From assembly GCA_009760855.2 (NCBI GenBank), contig WPIO01000077.1, positions 62,001 to 126,000 of the forward strand: 64,000 nucleotides of DNA, given 5' to 3'. Positions 37,645 through 49,059 of this stretch are shown in pieces. The stretch is from Cristatella mucedo (lineage: Eukaryota; Bryozoa; Phylactolaemata; Cristatellidae). Position numbers and translations under genes: made by a program. How positions within the stretch are numbered: position 1 is the first letter of the stretch; every line of letters starts with the position of its first letter. The notes under the pieces are model-generated. The model was not told the DNA's origin, did no database searches, and saw only the letters and a list, made by a program, of their open reading frames with translations.

Positions 37645-38460
37645 ATTCACCACATTTAAAAAGAACTTAAAAAACACCAATATTTAGGACAGCATTTAGT
37701 GGGTCCCTGTGATTCGTCCTTCATGTGCTTATGCGTGCTGACACTGTTGCATGTAATGTAATGCAATGTATCTCCGCCTGAAACTCCACAAAGTCATGAA
37801 GACCATGTGGGTGTTACGCAGGAGAGTTTGTATAGCGCACTCACAGCCTAAGCGACTTTCGGTAGGTATTCGGTAGCCAACAGACTTCGTCTCACGCAAC
37901 AAAGAGAAAGTGGGAAGCATAGCAGAGTCAGGAGAGCAGTTGAGGTAGTGAGTAGCATAGAAGTAGCAGCTCAGGACCGCTGAAAAGGATGTGACATAGT
38001 CGGCAGTAGGAGAGTAGTTGTCGTTGCTTAAGAATTGTGGAAGTGAGTTCCAGAGTCTAGGACCTGCAGAGCTAAAGCTTCTGTTGCCAACTGTCTTTAA
38101 GCGGAGGAATGGGACAGCTAATTTATTGTCCACACAGGACCTGAGGGTGCGAACAGGCTCAAACTGATGCAGCAGTTCAGCTAGGTACGAAGGAGCCAAG
38201 CCGTGGCGGGCCTTGTGGGTCAGTGTAAGAACTTTGCTCTGTATCCTTTGCTCAACCGCATGCATGCTGCCACTAACCACACTTGCATGCTGACCCTGTG
38301 CATGTCATCCCTAACCATGTTATTTATGTTGTTTATCAAGCTTAATATTAGTCACCATTCAATTGTGTTTCCCTTTGCAGCAAATGTAAAGCGCCTAGAA
38401 AGAGATAAAGTTCTCTGAGGCCGCTTTATCAAGAGCGTTATTATTATTATTATCATTAAA
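37645..38460 (+). mobile_element. LINE-A copy split by LINE-B
   Basis: The left part (37645-37753) reads CACATTTAAAAAGAACTTA to TGCGTGCTGACACTGTTGCATG. The right part (38261-38460) resumes with TGCATGCTGCCACTAACC and goes to the GCGCCTAGAAAGAGA tail and (ATT)n. The interruption is a minus-strand LINE-B. TGCATG at both junctions is a likely target-site duplication. LINE-A is therefore older than the LINE-B insertion. Confidence 0.92.
37754..38260 (-). mobile_element. LINE-B copy nested inside LINE-A
   Basis: Minus reading: RIQSKVLTLTHKARHGLAPS, YLAELLHQFEPVRTLRSC, NKLAVPFLRLKTVGNRSF, SSAGPRLWNSLPQFLSND, then the LINE-B-specific C-terminus and 3' UTR ending in a short repeat of TGCATTACATTACA. 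This is the best LINE-B copy, with a continuous frame of about 183 codons. 5'-truncated. Confidence 0.93.
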
Positions 38461-38847
38461 GCTAGCCATTTGTCGTCTTGCAATTGGACAGTAATAATGC
38501 AGCTGCCAAACCCAACGGAAAAGGCACCGATTCGGCCCAGTGTCCCTGAGTTGGGCTGTGAGTCTGTAAGTCCCAGTTGCCCAGTCGTGTCCACTCAGTT
38601 GCCAAGCGCTTTCTGTCTTTCTGTGTCTCCCAAGAGTTGACAAAGCTTGTTCCAACCATGGGCTCTATATGCTGATAAGCTATTTTGACTCCATCACACC
38701 GTACAGCATAACACGAAAGCACAGCACATCGCAGATGCGATTCGTTTTGGTGCTTTTTTTAATGAGATAATCATTGCTTATTGCCATTGGCGCTGGTTAC
38801 TGTTCTGGCCTACATCCGGGTCTAGTCATTAAAATAAATAAATAAAT
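38461..38847. other. Unique sequence
   Basis: No feature recognised. Confidence 0.3.
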
Positions 38848-39017
38848 CCTAGCTTATTAAGCAGCCTCTCTTTGTATAGCTACAGAAGAGCCTTTACGGC
38901 TATCACCACCGCTTGCAGTGGCGATAAAGAATCACCCACCGCAGGAATCGAACCCACGACCTCGGGACCAAGGTCGTGAAACCAACCGCCTTACCTAGTG
39001 TGCCATCACGACTCACC
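38848..39017 (-). mobile_element. SINE-A copy 9
   Basis: Complete. Tail TCCTAGCTTATTAAGCAGCC, body CAGAAGAGCCTTTACGGC, core GCAGTGGCGATAAAG, B box GAATCGAACC, hairpin CACGACCTCGGGACCAAGGTCGTG in short arms, head GCCTTACCTAGTGTGCC. Confidence 0.92.
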
Positions 39018-39519
39018 ATCATTCTGAACAACATTCTGAACAGGGCAACTCTTGGCAAGAAGCGCTGCAGTGAGAGGAGTGGAGAGACGAGAGAGTGTAG
39101 GAAATGGCAAGAATGGAAACAGGCTGTGAAAGATCAAAGATTGAAACAAAGAGACACAGCCACAGAGCAAGAGAAGCTCGACGGCTGAGACTAAGAGGCA
39201 TCACATTTGTGACCAGCCCTTCCCGGCTCACAGAACTCGTGCAACTTGAGTCTAACCAGCAGTCCATCTTTGTTTGGGCTTGGTATTCCCAAACGGACCG
39301 GGCTAGTTTTCTTCAATCAGCAGCACTACTTTCATTGTGGCAAAAGGCAACAAGAATCTCAGATCGCTTCCGATTAGGCGATTGCAGCCAAACTGGTCAA
39401 AGCTAAGATCGACATGACAACGAAAGCACACTAGCTGGCTGGTGCTATGAAAGTTGCTCCTGGCTCAGTGTACGTCAACTCAGAAGCCTCGATGCAACGG
39501 TAGGCTGCCAGCTGCACAT

Positions 39520-39572
<53 letters not shown>

Positions 39573-41611
39573 TGCTCTGATGGAAGGAAGCAGGCCAACC
39601 TTCTGAGGTAGACCCCCCCATTACATCAGAATGGGTGGCCAGCCAGGGCAGGCAGAGTGGGCTGGAGGAGGCTTGTAGAGCAGTGACACGAGATCGGCTG
39701 CCTCAGCAAGCCTGAAGTACGATTGCTGAAACTGCAACACCTGAAGTACTGGCTCAATCGCTCATAATATTTCCACGGTTGGTTGATTCCCTACTGCACA
39801 GGGACCGCAGCAGTGGCTCAGAAGCAAAAGAAGCAGTTTGCCGGCATGAATTAGCAATCTCATGTCGAGGCTCTTGCTTGCTGTCGATGTGGCACCGAGG
39901 CAAGGTAATCGGTGAAGTTTTCATCGAGCTGGCTCCAATCTGCTCACATAATCTCATCAGTTCGGAGAAAAGCCAACGAACAACGCCTCGAGGAAAAGCA
40001 AGAAATGGCTGACGTAACTGAAGGCACAACCCTGAATGGTTCACTGAGGTTTGACCGATTGAAAGTAGCTCACAGATAGCAGCCGTGCAGCTCAGCCAGC
40101 AGCTCGTTAGCAGCAAGTCGTTTCAGTTATGTACATCGTGACTTAGCTCAGAAGAAAACCAATTCGAGAGACCCGACTAGGGCGCAACAGCTAGGCCGAA
40201 TTGGGCAAGAACATAACAGCAGATCAAGAAGTCAACCGAAGCCAGATCCCTTTTGGTGTTGGGCAAGTCACGAGCTGCATAGATATGCACCAAGTAAGGT
40301 AACGGCTGGAATCTGCCAATCTGACCGAGTGGCAAATTGCACTTGATCGTAACAATCGAGAGAGTGTCAGTAAGCTTGAAACACGATGTCATCATTCAGC
40401 CTGGTTAATTTTATTTTAATGCACAACCAATCCTACTGATTAGCCACGGTGAGGCAGTATGCCATTAAGGACATTTCATAGGTTAGATTAGAATCTGTAC
40501 CGAGTTCAAAAGTTCCGTCAGTGGCTCGACATGCACAATGCCTCGAGTCCAGAGGTTTTAAAAGTGCTGAATATCCGAACATTTACATCGACTCCTCTCG
40601 GATGTTCCAAGTGAGTTCATCCGGGCTCTGACAGACCAAGTGAGCATGTCCTTGCAGAGCCAATCAGAGGGGCCAGTCAAGTCTTGTTCGAGAACTAGAG
40701 CTGCATGTATGCCATGTATTCGCGGAATGAGAGATTGAGTGGCCAACACTGGAGGGAAGAAAAGGTAAATAAATGGCAGTGTCTGCACACCATGTACGTT
40801 CGGTGGTGGCTAATCAAGCAAACTGTTTAGCAAAGAACTTAATGTGGCATGGCAGAACTTTGTACTGTGTATTGTTTTCGGCAGAACTTTAACAGATGCA
40901 GAGAGTACGAGGAGCTCAATACCCATCGCTCACCGGTTCGCTTGTGGGGGAGGGAGACTGTGTGTGCCCAGACTAGCTAGAGGTTTAAAGATTTGCTATT
41001 GCCTTGACAACTCGGCACACTGCATCTGTGCGTATCCACACGTGCTCACCATCATGCACAGACACGCCTTATTTTCTAATTTATCAGAATACGCATGTCG
41101 GTAAGCGGTGTGCATACAAGATATCTCTATTCTTAGCACGTAGACATTTGGGGACCATCTGGAAGGGTTGGCGCCTTATATAAAGACTGGACTAGACTCC
41201 AAGACTCTGACTGAGTCAGTTGTTCGGACAATGGCAGCTGCTATAGGATTTTTTGCCTGTCGATTGCCGTCTACCGTCGTCAGGCGATCAGGCGGTGCCT
41301 GCATTCATTACTTGGCACCAGACGGCAGTGCCAGCATATGTGTCCCAACAACTGCCCATTATGCCGAAAGGCTGTACGATACGTCCTCACCTGTAAACAC
41401 AATCTCTAACTTTAGACACTAGTTGACATTAGTTTCCAGTGCTGTAAGCACTAGCACTCGGCTTACTACTGCAATCTAGTTGCTTTCCCTCTGGTTTGTG
41501 AGAGCTGTACATCGACAGGTGAACTTAGATAGTGGTGGCGATGCTTGAGCAGACTACACTTACGCAATCAAGAAATGCATGCGATCAAATGCAGACGATG
41601 AAGGCATATAT
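39018..41611. other. Unique sequence with (CAG)n
   Basis: About 2.6 kb without a recognised gene. The frame at 39754-40116 (minus, 120 codons) has no known motif. Confidence 0.35.
39521..39570 (+). repeat. (CAG)16 repeat
   Basis: Clean CAG run followed by CATATG. Confidence 0.95.
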
Positions 41612-41714
41612 TTAACATTCCCTTTGCAGCAAATATAAAGCGCCTAGAAAGAGATTAAGTTCTCTGGGGGCACTTTATCAAGTGCATTGTTATTATTATT
41701 ATTGTTATTATTAA
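41612..41714 (+). mobile_element. LINE-A terminal 100 bp
   Basis: TCCCTTTGCAGCAAATATAA, AGCGCCTAGAAAGAGATTAA and an (ATT)n tail with GTT variants. Severely 5'-truncated. Confidence 0.92.
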
Positions 41715-41957
41715 CACTGCACAGACAATGATGCATTTTGTAGTGTCTTACAAAGCAGTCACCTCTCCTAGCAGCAGTTGCATGCCGGTGACCAGCTGGT
41801 TGCTGCACAGCCCCATGACATTATCACCAGAACGTGAGTTGGAATGTTGTACCTGCCCTGAAAAGAGATCATCTGTGCTTGCTAACGGAATGGAGTTCAA
41901 TTAAGTTAGTCACTCAGGTGTAGGGGAGATAAATAAGGTATTGCTTGGGCACACACC

Positions 41958-41958
<1 letters not shown>
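41715..41958. other. Unique sequence
   Basis: No feature recognised. Confidence 0.3.
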
Positions 41959-42029
<71 letters not shown>

Positions 42030-42155
42030 CATACACACATGCGCTCGCACGCACACACACATACATACACAAATACACAAACACACACACCACACACGCA
42101 CATGCGTGCTCAGACACACACTCACTCACACGTAAACACACACCCACACACAACA
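41959..42155 (+). repeat. (AC)n repeat with degenerate 3' half
   Basis: AC run of about 34 units to 42027, then interrupted ACAC, ATAC and GCAC motifs to 42155. Confidence 0.93.
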
Positions 42156-42955
42156 CCTGGTGACAGTTTTTAAGGTGTCTCGGCACCATGTACATTTATT
42201 CATAGCCATCAACCCCTAGTATTGGTTTCGAGTTCAGCATTCAAGTAGTTATGAAAGCTGGAGGGGTAGAAGGTGCACCCTCTTTAGGACCGGTCAGGGT
42301 TCAAGTTCCTCAGAAAATTCCTCACGTGTCTACTTTTAGGAGCAAAACTTTTGAGAACGAACAGCAGCAGTTGTGACAGTTTTAGCAGCACTTTGCAGCA
42401 GCAGCGGCGGTAGTGGCAGCAGTAGTAGAAGCAGTAGCAGCGATTGCAGCAGCATGCTTTTCGGATGCATTTTTGCTGAATGTTGCTGGTTGCTCCAACC
42501 CCTACCACATCAGGCCAGCAGCTGGTAGAAGTAGTGGCTATGCTACTTGGTACCAGTCCAAGCCAGTCAGGTGGTGTAGAGCTCAGCTATTTCTTGGAAG
42601 CTGCTGTTATTGCTAAACTCAGAAAGGACAGCTGCTAATGCTTTCAGTTCACAGTGGGGCAACAGTAGCAGGACTGGGAGAATATCTGTCTAGGTCAGCA
42701 TTCATTGACAGGTGCTGGATTTCAGTACACAAGTTTGAAGCATGCCAAGCTGCTGTTATACATCCAGATGTATGGATTCTTGTAGTGCAGAGTACGGATC
42801 CTCCAGATGTACGGCAGAGGTTTGACCATGTGTCTGCTTTGCTAAAAGAGCTTGGTTGACTTCCGGTTGATCAGTGGATACAGACCCACAAGGCCCGCCC
42901 TGGTATAACTTCCATACCTTAATAAAAAATGCACGTCGTTAGCTTAGACACTCGA
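42156..42955. other. Unique sequence with interrupted CAG repeat
   Basis: CAG/GTAG-type repeats lie at about 42362-42450. ACCCACAAGGCCCGCC at 42885-42900 is identical to a LINE-B motif but too short to call. No gene recognised. Confidence 0.35.
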
Positions 42956-43104
42956 ATAATAATCATAATAATAATAATGCACTTGATAAAGCGCCCTCAG
43001 AGAACTTAATCTCTTTCTAGGCGCTTTACATTTGCTGCAAAGGGAAATGCAATTGAATGGTAAGTAAAATCATGCTTGAAAAACAAACAAAATGAATAAG
43101 TCAC
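42956..43104 (-). mobile_element. LINE-A terminal fragment
   Basis: AATAATAATCATAATAATAA, TGCACTTGATAAAGCGCCC, TCTCTTTCTAGGCGCTTTAC and CATGCTTGAAAAACAAAC, antisense. Close to consensus. Confidence 0.93.
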
Positions 43105-43144
43105 AGAGAGGCTACATGTGGATGGACAGACCGAGCTGTAAGGC

Positions 43145-43236
43145 ACAACTACAGAGTATGTAAAGAGCTTAAAAAGAGATTTAGTTCTCTGAAGGTGCCA
43201 TGAAAATGTCCTCTTCTTCTTATTATTATTATTAAC
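43145..43236 (+). mobile_element. LINE-A terminal scrap
   Basis: GTAAAGAGCTTAAAAAGAGA then TTTAGTTCTCTGAAGGTGCC and (TTATT)n tail. It faces the minus copy just before it, making a small inverted pair. Confidence 0.8.
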
Positions 43237-43439
43237 TGATTAGCTATCACCCCAGATTGCTATTTGTACGGTCTAAATCATAAGAGTATGATACACCCAG
43301 CACCTCAATATTATAACTCTGGAACTACCAATACTCTCTTGTAGTGTGTCAAAATCTGACCGGTGAAACGTGCGCAGGTTTCCGACCTCTTCCTTAAATT
43401 TAGGCTGCCCTCAGTCAGAATGATAAAAGAAACCTAACA

Positions 43440-43706
43440 CGACCTTCTATGTTAGATCTTAACTTTAGGCTTTGCCACTTCACCAGGCTCGAATATAAAC
43501 TTCCTCTAAGGATTTTCAGACAAGCTCTTCACATCTGTGATTGTAGCAGTCTTGTGTTCAGCCTCTAGCCATTATATGCTTGTTGAAATTGTGCATGATA
43601 ACACTAACCACTTAATCATGCTTCCTTCATAGCATATGTAAAGTGCTTAGAAAGCGACTGAAGTCTCTGTGTGCGCCTTATCAAGTGTATTATTATTATT
43701 TACTCT
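43440..43706 (+). mobile_element. LINE-A diverged 3' copy
   Basis: TTAGGCTTTGCCACTTC, ATGCTTGTTGAAATTGTGCAT, CACTAACCACTTAATCATGC, CATATGTAAAGTGCTTAGAA and a (ATT)4 tail. Its start is uncertain. Confidence 0.75.
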
Positions 43707-44632
43707 AATATGCATGCTCTTTTTACCAGCTCTACAACAGCTTTGTTACAATGACCATATATTTTGACCCCCACCTCACGAACAATACGATCGCTGACTG
43801 AGGAAAACCTGCCTATGCTTGTTTGCTGTCACGACTCCATTCTCTCTTCGTTTTTGGGAATGTAAAGCTCTTGACTGTGTTGGTCACGTGAACAGGTTTC
43901 CTACTTGGTAGCCATTTTTCCAAGACAAACCTGACCTGTTATTCTAAAACTTAAAGGAGAGATACACTTGAGACACCCGGTTTTGATTAGTGCTTTTCAA
44001 GCTATGCCTACTGAAATGGTAATTCCTGTTTAAAAACTTGGTTGCTATCGCAGTCTGTGATTGCCTACATGCATAGGTCCCCTAGATTTTTCATATCTTT
44101 AGTAAGTCAGTCTCTCCGATCATAGGGGTTAACCTTACCAATCGCATTCGGCCCAAACGGGTCTCGTGATAGTGACTGAAGTTCTTTTTTTTCAATTCAA
44201 AATCCATTCGTGTGGCCGTCAGCGCATAATTGGAGGATTGATGTGTGATTGCAGCTTGTTAATTGGCCATCGAAGTGGCAATTATTTTGACGACATGGAG
44301 ACCGAACCGGCTTTCATTATTGAGTACGCCGATTACGTTCTGCCTAATTGTCGGTGCAACCCCAGTCTTAACGCTACTCCTTCACTTTTGGCACCACCGG
44401 GTTATACGGTTTGTCGTTTTCTATAGCTACATCTCTTAGCAGGCCTGATTGCTCTTAGCCTATTAAATGCAGACATCTGACCCCCACACAATAGACGTCT
44501 GAGGAAGCTGAATAGAGCTATCCAAGCTAAAGTAATTTACAGAGCTGCTAGGGACGGACTGCGTAATAACGAGACACCTAACAACACCACAAAGTTGGTT
44601 GATAGAAGAAAAATTTCCATTCTATTTCATAC
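43707..44632. other. Unique sequence
   Basis: No gene recognised. Confidence 0.35.
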
Positions 44633-44735
44633 GCATTCCCATTTTAATTCATTCCCATTTAATGAGCATTCCTATTTAATTCATTCCCATTTAATGAGCG
44701 TTCCCATTTAATTAATTCCCATTTAATGAGCAAGG
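44633..44735 (+). repeat. 32-bp A/T-rich tandem repeat, about 3 copies
   Basis: Units start with ATTCCCATTTAATGAGC at 44651, 44683 and 44715. The intervening halves are TTCCTATTTAATTC and TTCCCATTTAATTA, themselves related to the first half. It is a higher-order repeat of a roughly 16-bp ancestor. Confidence 0.88.
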
Positions 44736-45518
44736 CACAAGCAATTTAGTACCAACATTTAAACGCCATGCCGTCTTAGATCGGTCAGGAGATGCTCCTT
44801 GTAAAAGTCAATTTTTCTCTTACGGATGATATAGCAGTGACGAGTGAAACCGTAGAAGAGAATTCATTTCGTCTGCACGCGTAATCTAAATGATCCTTAT
44901 TGTCAGCTCGAATGATGAGCTCGAGTGCAATGCTGTGCACCAATGAAGTATAGACAAAAGCGCTAAACATGCGGCAAGTATTCGCGTGACTTCTTGTGTG
45001 GCAGCATGTTGATGTATCTCTGGAGTCAAAAGGTAACAGAGAAGGTGACCCCGGCTCCTCGCAGCGCAGGGGTGACTACTCCGAGGGCATTGTAGCCAAA
45101 GTCTTGGCATCGGGTGGGCCAAAACTCGACCTTGAGAGGTAAGTTACGCAGTCAGGGCCTTCACATTGAAATCCGCTCTGGAGGCTCTTTAAATCGTCTT
45201 ACAACTAGCCACTTAATTCTTATTCGTATTCTAATGGTAATCGAATTACACTTCGGGGAAGTTGGCAGCTCAGTACTCTATGCAAACCGTCGCTGCCGAA
45301 GCCTCTTCGACCTGCTTACAAAAAAGCTTGTAGCGGCATTTCGAGAGCCTGAAGCTTCGTCATCAAGCAAACTGTTTGGCAGGCCGTTCTAGGCTTGTCT
45401 AGAAAAGAACAACCTCTTCGCACGGTTAAAGAAATGATCGCCCTCTAGAAAAAAAAGTTGAGAGCTCCCTTCAGGAAACTGCCCCGAACCAGCACGAAGA
45501 ATGAGCTTCAGTCTAAAA
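44736..45518. other. Unique sequence
   Basis: No feature recognised. Confidence 0.35.
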
Positions 45519-45684
45519 AAATGCTAGCTGATTTAACAGCCTCCTTTTGTATAGCGACAGAAAAGCCTTTGCGGCTATCACCACCGCTTGCAGTGGCGAT
45601 AAAGGATCACCCACCGCTGGATTCGAACCCACGACCTCGGGGCCGAGGTCGTGAAAAGCAATCGCCTTACCTAGTGAGCCGTCT
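45519..45684 (-). mobile_element. SINE-A copy 10, near consensus
   Basis: Tail ATGCTAGCTGATTTAACAGCC, body, core TTGCAGTGGCGATAAAGG, B box GGATTCGAACCCAC, a perfect 11-bp hairpin at 45630-45653 (CACGACCTCGG / CCGAGGTCGTG with GG loop) and head GCCTTACCTAGTGAGCC. Confidence 0.93.
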
Positions 45685-46659
45685 AGCAGCCTGTTTAGCC
45701 CAATCTTACAAAATGGTGGATCCCTCTGAAAAAACAACATGAATCTGCTTGCCAAAGGCTCGGCGTCCGACAAGCCTCTATAACCACTATGAAGACATAG
45801 TAGCCCCTCCATGGAGGAAGCTTGTTAGCCGCCTAAGAGAATCTACCGGGCTTCCAAGGCAGGGGAGATTAAAGGGATACACACATACCATAAATCAGCA
45901 ATCAGAAAGCCAAAAGTCTTTCCTAAAACCCGTACTTAGAACTACCACGGCAAGTACAGTGCTTGGACGCCTGTGGCACCCTGATCGGCTGGCTGGCAGC
46001 GCTGGCTTCGGAGAAGCCAGCGCTGCTGGGGAGGGAGGGAGGGGCTTTAGTCCGCTTAGTTCCTCCCTCCCTATTCCTGCGATCTAGTCTACGGACTTGT
46101 TCGTGGAAGATGCTAAGTTGGATCGATAGATACCACGATGCGATCACCACCAGCTTTCGGGTTTAGGACGCGTTCTCAGATAAGCTCCTGCTGGAGCTCT
46201 TTGAACATGCATTACTCAGCTAGCTAGTTTGTGGTAGTTTCTGAGCGAGATCTCATATTCTCTGCATGTGTTGGCTGCCAAAGCTGAACTATATGCTGTT
46301 CACTGGTACACTGTCGTACAGAGCTTACCGAAGGACACCGCTGGCTGCATGCCAACTGAACAGATTGCCCTCTTAAGAAGATAAATTCAAACCTGTTTGG
46401 GACACGGTCGTACCGAGTTGGATCTTGCCAATGCAGCTTAGCTCCTCGGTCGTTCAAACAGTGTGTGCACAGGGCCTTATGGCAGAGCAGGACTGCATCA
46501 CGTGCACAGTCCGACCGACTTCCCACTTGCCGAAGCTCTGCTCTGCCACGTGAGGGCATGCCACGAGGTCATTTTGCAGCCAGCCGAAGCCACGTTATTT
46601 CTACAAACTAGCTCCGCACTGAAATACTTGCTCAAAAGAGAAAGGGAGGAGATTCGCAT
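45685..46659. other. Unique sequence
   Basis: No gene recognised. The 112-codon frame 45749-46087 has no known motif. Confidence 0.35.
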
Positions 46660-46768
46660 TTAATCATGTTTCCTTTACAGCATACATAAAATGCCCAGGA
46701 AGAGATTAAGTTCTCGGAGAGTGCAATACAAATGTATCATTATAATTATTATTATTATTATTATTTTA
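46660..46768 (+). mobile_element. LINE-A terminal fragment
   Basis: ATCATGTTTCCTTTACAGCA, TAAAATGCCCAGGAAGAGAT, GTTCTCGGAGAGTGCAATAC and an (ATT)n tail. Confidence 0.85.
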
Positions 46769-47621
46769 TGTTTGGCTGCTTGGGCCTTGCTGTCTTTCAC
46801 GGCAATGCGCACCTCGGGGATAGCATGGCTGCAGTAGCCATGTCTGATGGTGATAGCTCGGCTTCAAGTCTATATGCTTGAAAGTTTCGGTGGCATTTGG
46901 CTCCAGAGGTTACTATGATTTTTTGATTTATTTCGGCCGCCACTTCGATTCACAATTGAGCGACCCAAGTTTCCATGACCTATCCCCATCTAAAGATGGC
47001 ATGGGGCCTGTACCGGCAGTTGCTAACCACGCCCTAACCCCAAAAAGCAAAGCTCTAGCTACCGAACGTTTGCCTGCTGGCTTGTGTCTTTCGGCCTGTG
47101 CACCTGTGCCTCCCCACCGTTCTCCATATGCTTTCCCTCCTTGTGCATTCTTGCTTGTGCCGCCTGCCCTAGCGGCCTTGTTCTTCCAGCTTGTGCTTCC
47201 GGTGTGCTTCCACGTGCATGAGGATCAAGCTAGTGCTTCCTAATGTCTACCCAAGATCAACTCGCAAGACTTAACAAAAGCCATCCCCTTGTGCCAATCA
47301 AGCCTTTGTGTGCGTGCATCAGTATGGGCAGGTCCGTTTTGAGATAGGTTAGCTGAGGGGGTTAGGAGGACAGGTTTTCACTTGGCTTGGTGAGCACATG
47401 GGTTATTTGAAATCGCCCACTGACTTTCTGAGATTGTTTGCTGTGCGATAGCTCAGTGTGCTACAAAGTGTCACCGTTTGCCACAGCAGTTTAATCAAAA
47501 TGCATCATTGAACTTTCGCATGCTATCACTTATGCTTCTCAGCCTTCTTCTGCAGGAGTACACGTTAAAGAAAATATAACATTACCTGTCTGCCGGATTT
47601 AAAAGGCATTTTATAAAATTG
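46769..47621. other. Unique sequence with a 121-codon frame
   Basis: The plus frame 46878-47243 reads MKVSVAFGSRGYYDFLIYF and ends with a hydrophobic Pro/Leu/Phe-rich stretch. I recognise no family and see no supporting signals, so it is not called as a gene. Confidence 0.3.
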
Positions 47622-47772
47622 AATACAATTCATTTGCATAGCACCATAAGAGAACTTAATCTCTATTTAGGTCCTTCACACATGCCACGACGAACCCACG
47701 ACCTTGGGGTCATCAAAGGCATTCACCTCGACCTTGGTCGAGGCGAGCACCTTCACCATTGGATCAAGACCC
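47622..47772 (-). mobile_element. SINE-B copy 4
   Basis: The plus strand has CATTTGCATAGCACCATAAG, AGAACTTAATCTCTATTTAG, CACATGCCACGACGAACC, a CCTTGGGGTCATC insert, TCGACCTTGGTCGAGG and CACCTTCACCATTGGATCAAG. The tRNA-like and LINE-A-like halves are both visible. Confidence 0.83.
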
Positions 47773-49058
47773 AAAGGGATTTCATAGGGCTAGAAAGAAA
47801 GAATGGCATTTCAAGTGTTCATCCAGAGCTTAAGAGTTCATGATCTCAGATTCCTGGCTGAAATTTGAGCATCTCGCTGCTTTTGACAGGCTCGGCATCC
47901 AGAGAAAACAGTTCATGTGCCTCTCTGGTAAACACTTGACACCAGCCAGCCAGCCACCAGCAGGCATGCAAGCTACGATTTCGCGATCACTTCTTCCTTG
48001 AATACTGGCAGGTGCTGCTCTTGCAGCGGCCTAGCTGAGACACAGCTTTAGCATGAAAGATGACCACTATGTGGTAGTCCGATGACAGAGCTGTGGTTGA
48101 CAACAAAGCTATGCTGATTTGGCAAGCTGCCCAGATAGCTGCCACATTAGCTCGAGGGTGGCAGTGCGAATGCCTATCCAACTTAGCCGAGTGAGCTTGA
48201 CTTCTTGACACTCAGACGCATAGTCTTGCGCGAATGCATGCACAATGCACTGAGCGTGAATCGACAAGCCAGTGCTGAGAAAAGATGCTAAGAAAGCTGC
48301 CGCGTTATTACTGTCTACTGGTAAGGTGGATGGCAAAGCGCCTGGGTGGAACCAGCCGCTCTGTTCCTCCTCCCCCCCATTTAGTCTGCCCTTCTTCCAA
48401 AAGGTTTCACATCTTCGTTCGTGGCAATTTTTGCTAAGCAATCACGAGAGAAAGAGTACATTTGAAATAGAGCACCTCTAAGTTCTATGTAATGAGATAC
48501 ATTTCAGAAGTGTGGTTCGTCACAAGATAGTAATCAGCAAGGCAACGGGCAGATGGATTGGGGGCGCTCCTCTGCCATTGGTTACTACTGGCTGTCAGCA
48601 AACCAAAGGAAGTGGGGATTGACAAAACGGAGCCACCTCTGTTGTGGTGATTTTCTTTGGCTGACACAAGTTTACCCTTCAGCATTATATTCTCCTTAAC
48701 TATGACACGATATTGTAGTCGTGCTGTCTAATATTGGCTTCCATGGCTTGCATTGTATCGAGATAACCTTACATACGATTGCTCAAAGAAGGATAAGGAC
48801 GGCGCTGAGGGCACTTTCTCGTGCACCTGGAGGCACCTCGCAGGTCGCATGCAGGAGCAAGCCGCAGTGGCATCTCACTTTCATTTTGCTCATGTGTCCG
48901 TGCGACCGCTCGGACATTGGACCTCGCTCTATAGGCAGCCCGATATGGTTTCGTCGCACGAGTTTTTCCGACACTTTAGCACCAACCTTGGAGCACCGAG
49001 AGAGGTCGGTCAGCAAGCCTGGCTGATTTGGCCGACATCGGAGCGTGCCGGGCGGCAC
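47773..49058. other. Unique sequence
   Basis: No gene recognised. The 771-codon frame starting at 48753 has about 100 codons of ordinary sequence, then the CCGA array. The array alone keeps it open. Confidence 0.35.
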
Positions 49059-49059
49059 A

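Noticed and set aside
42885-42900. LINE-B insertion
   Set aside because: Only 16 bp (ACCCACAAGGCCCGCC) match; too short to separate from chance or micro-homology.
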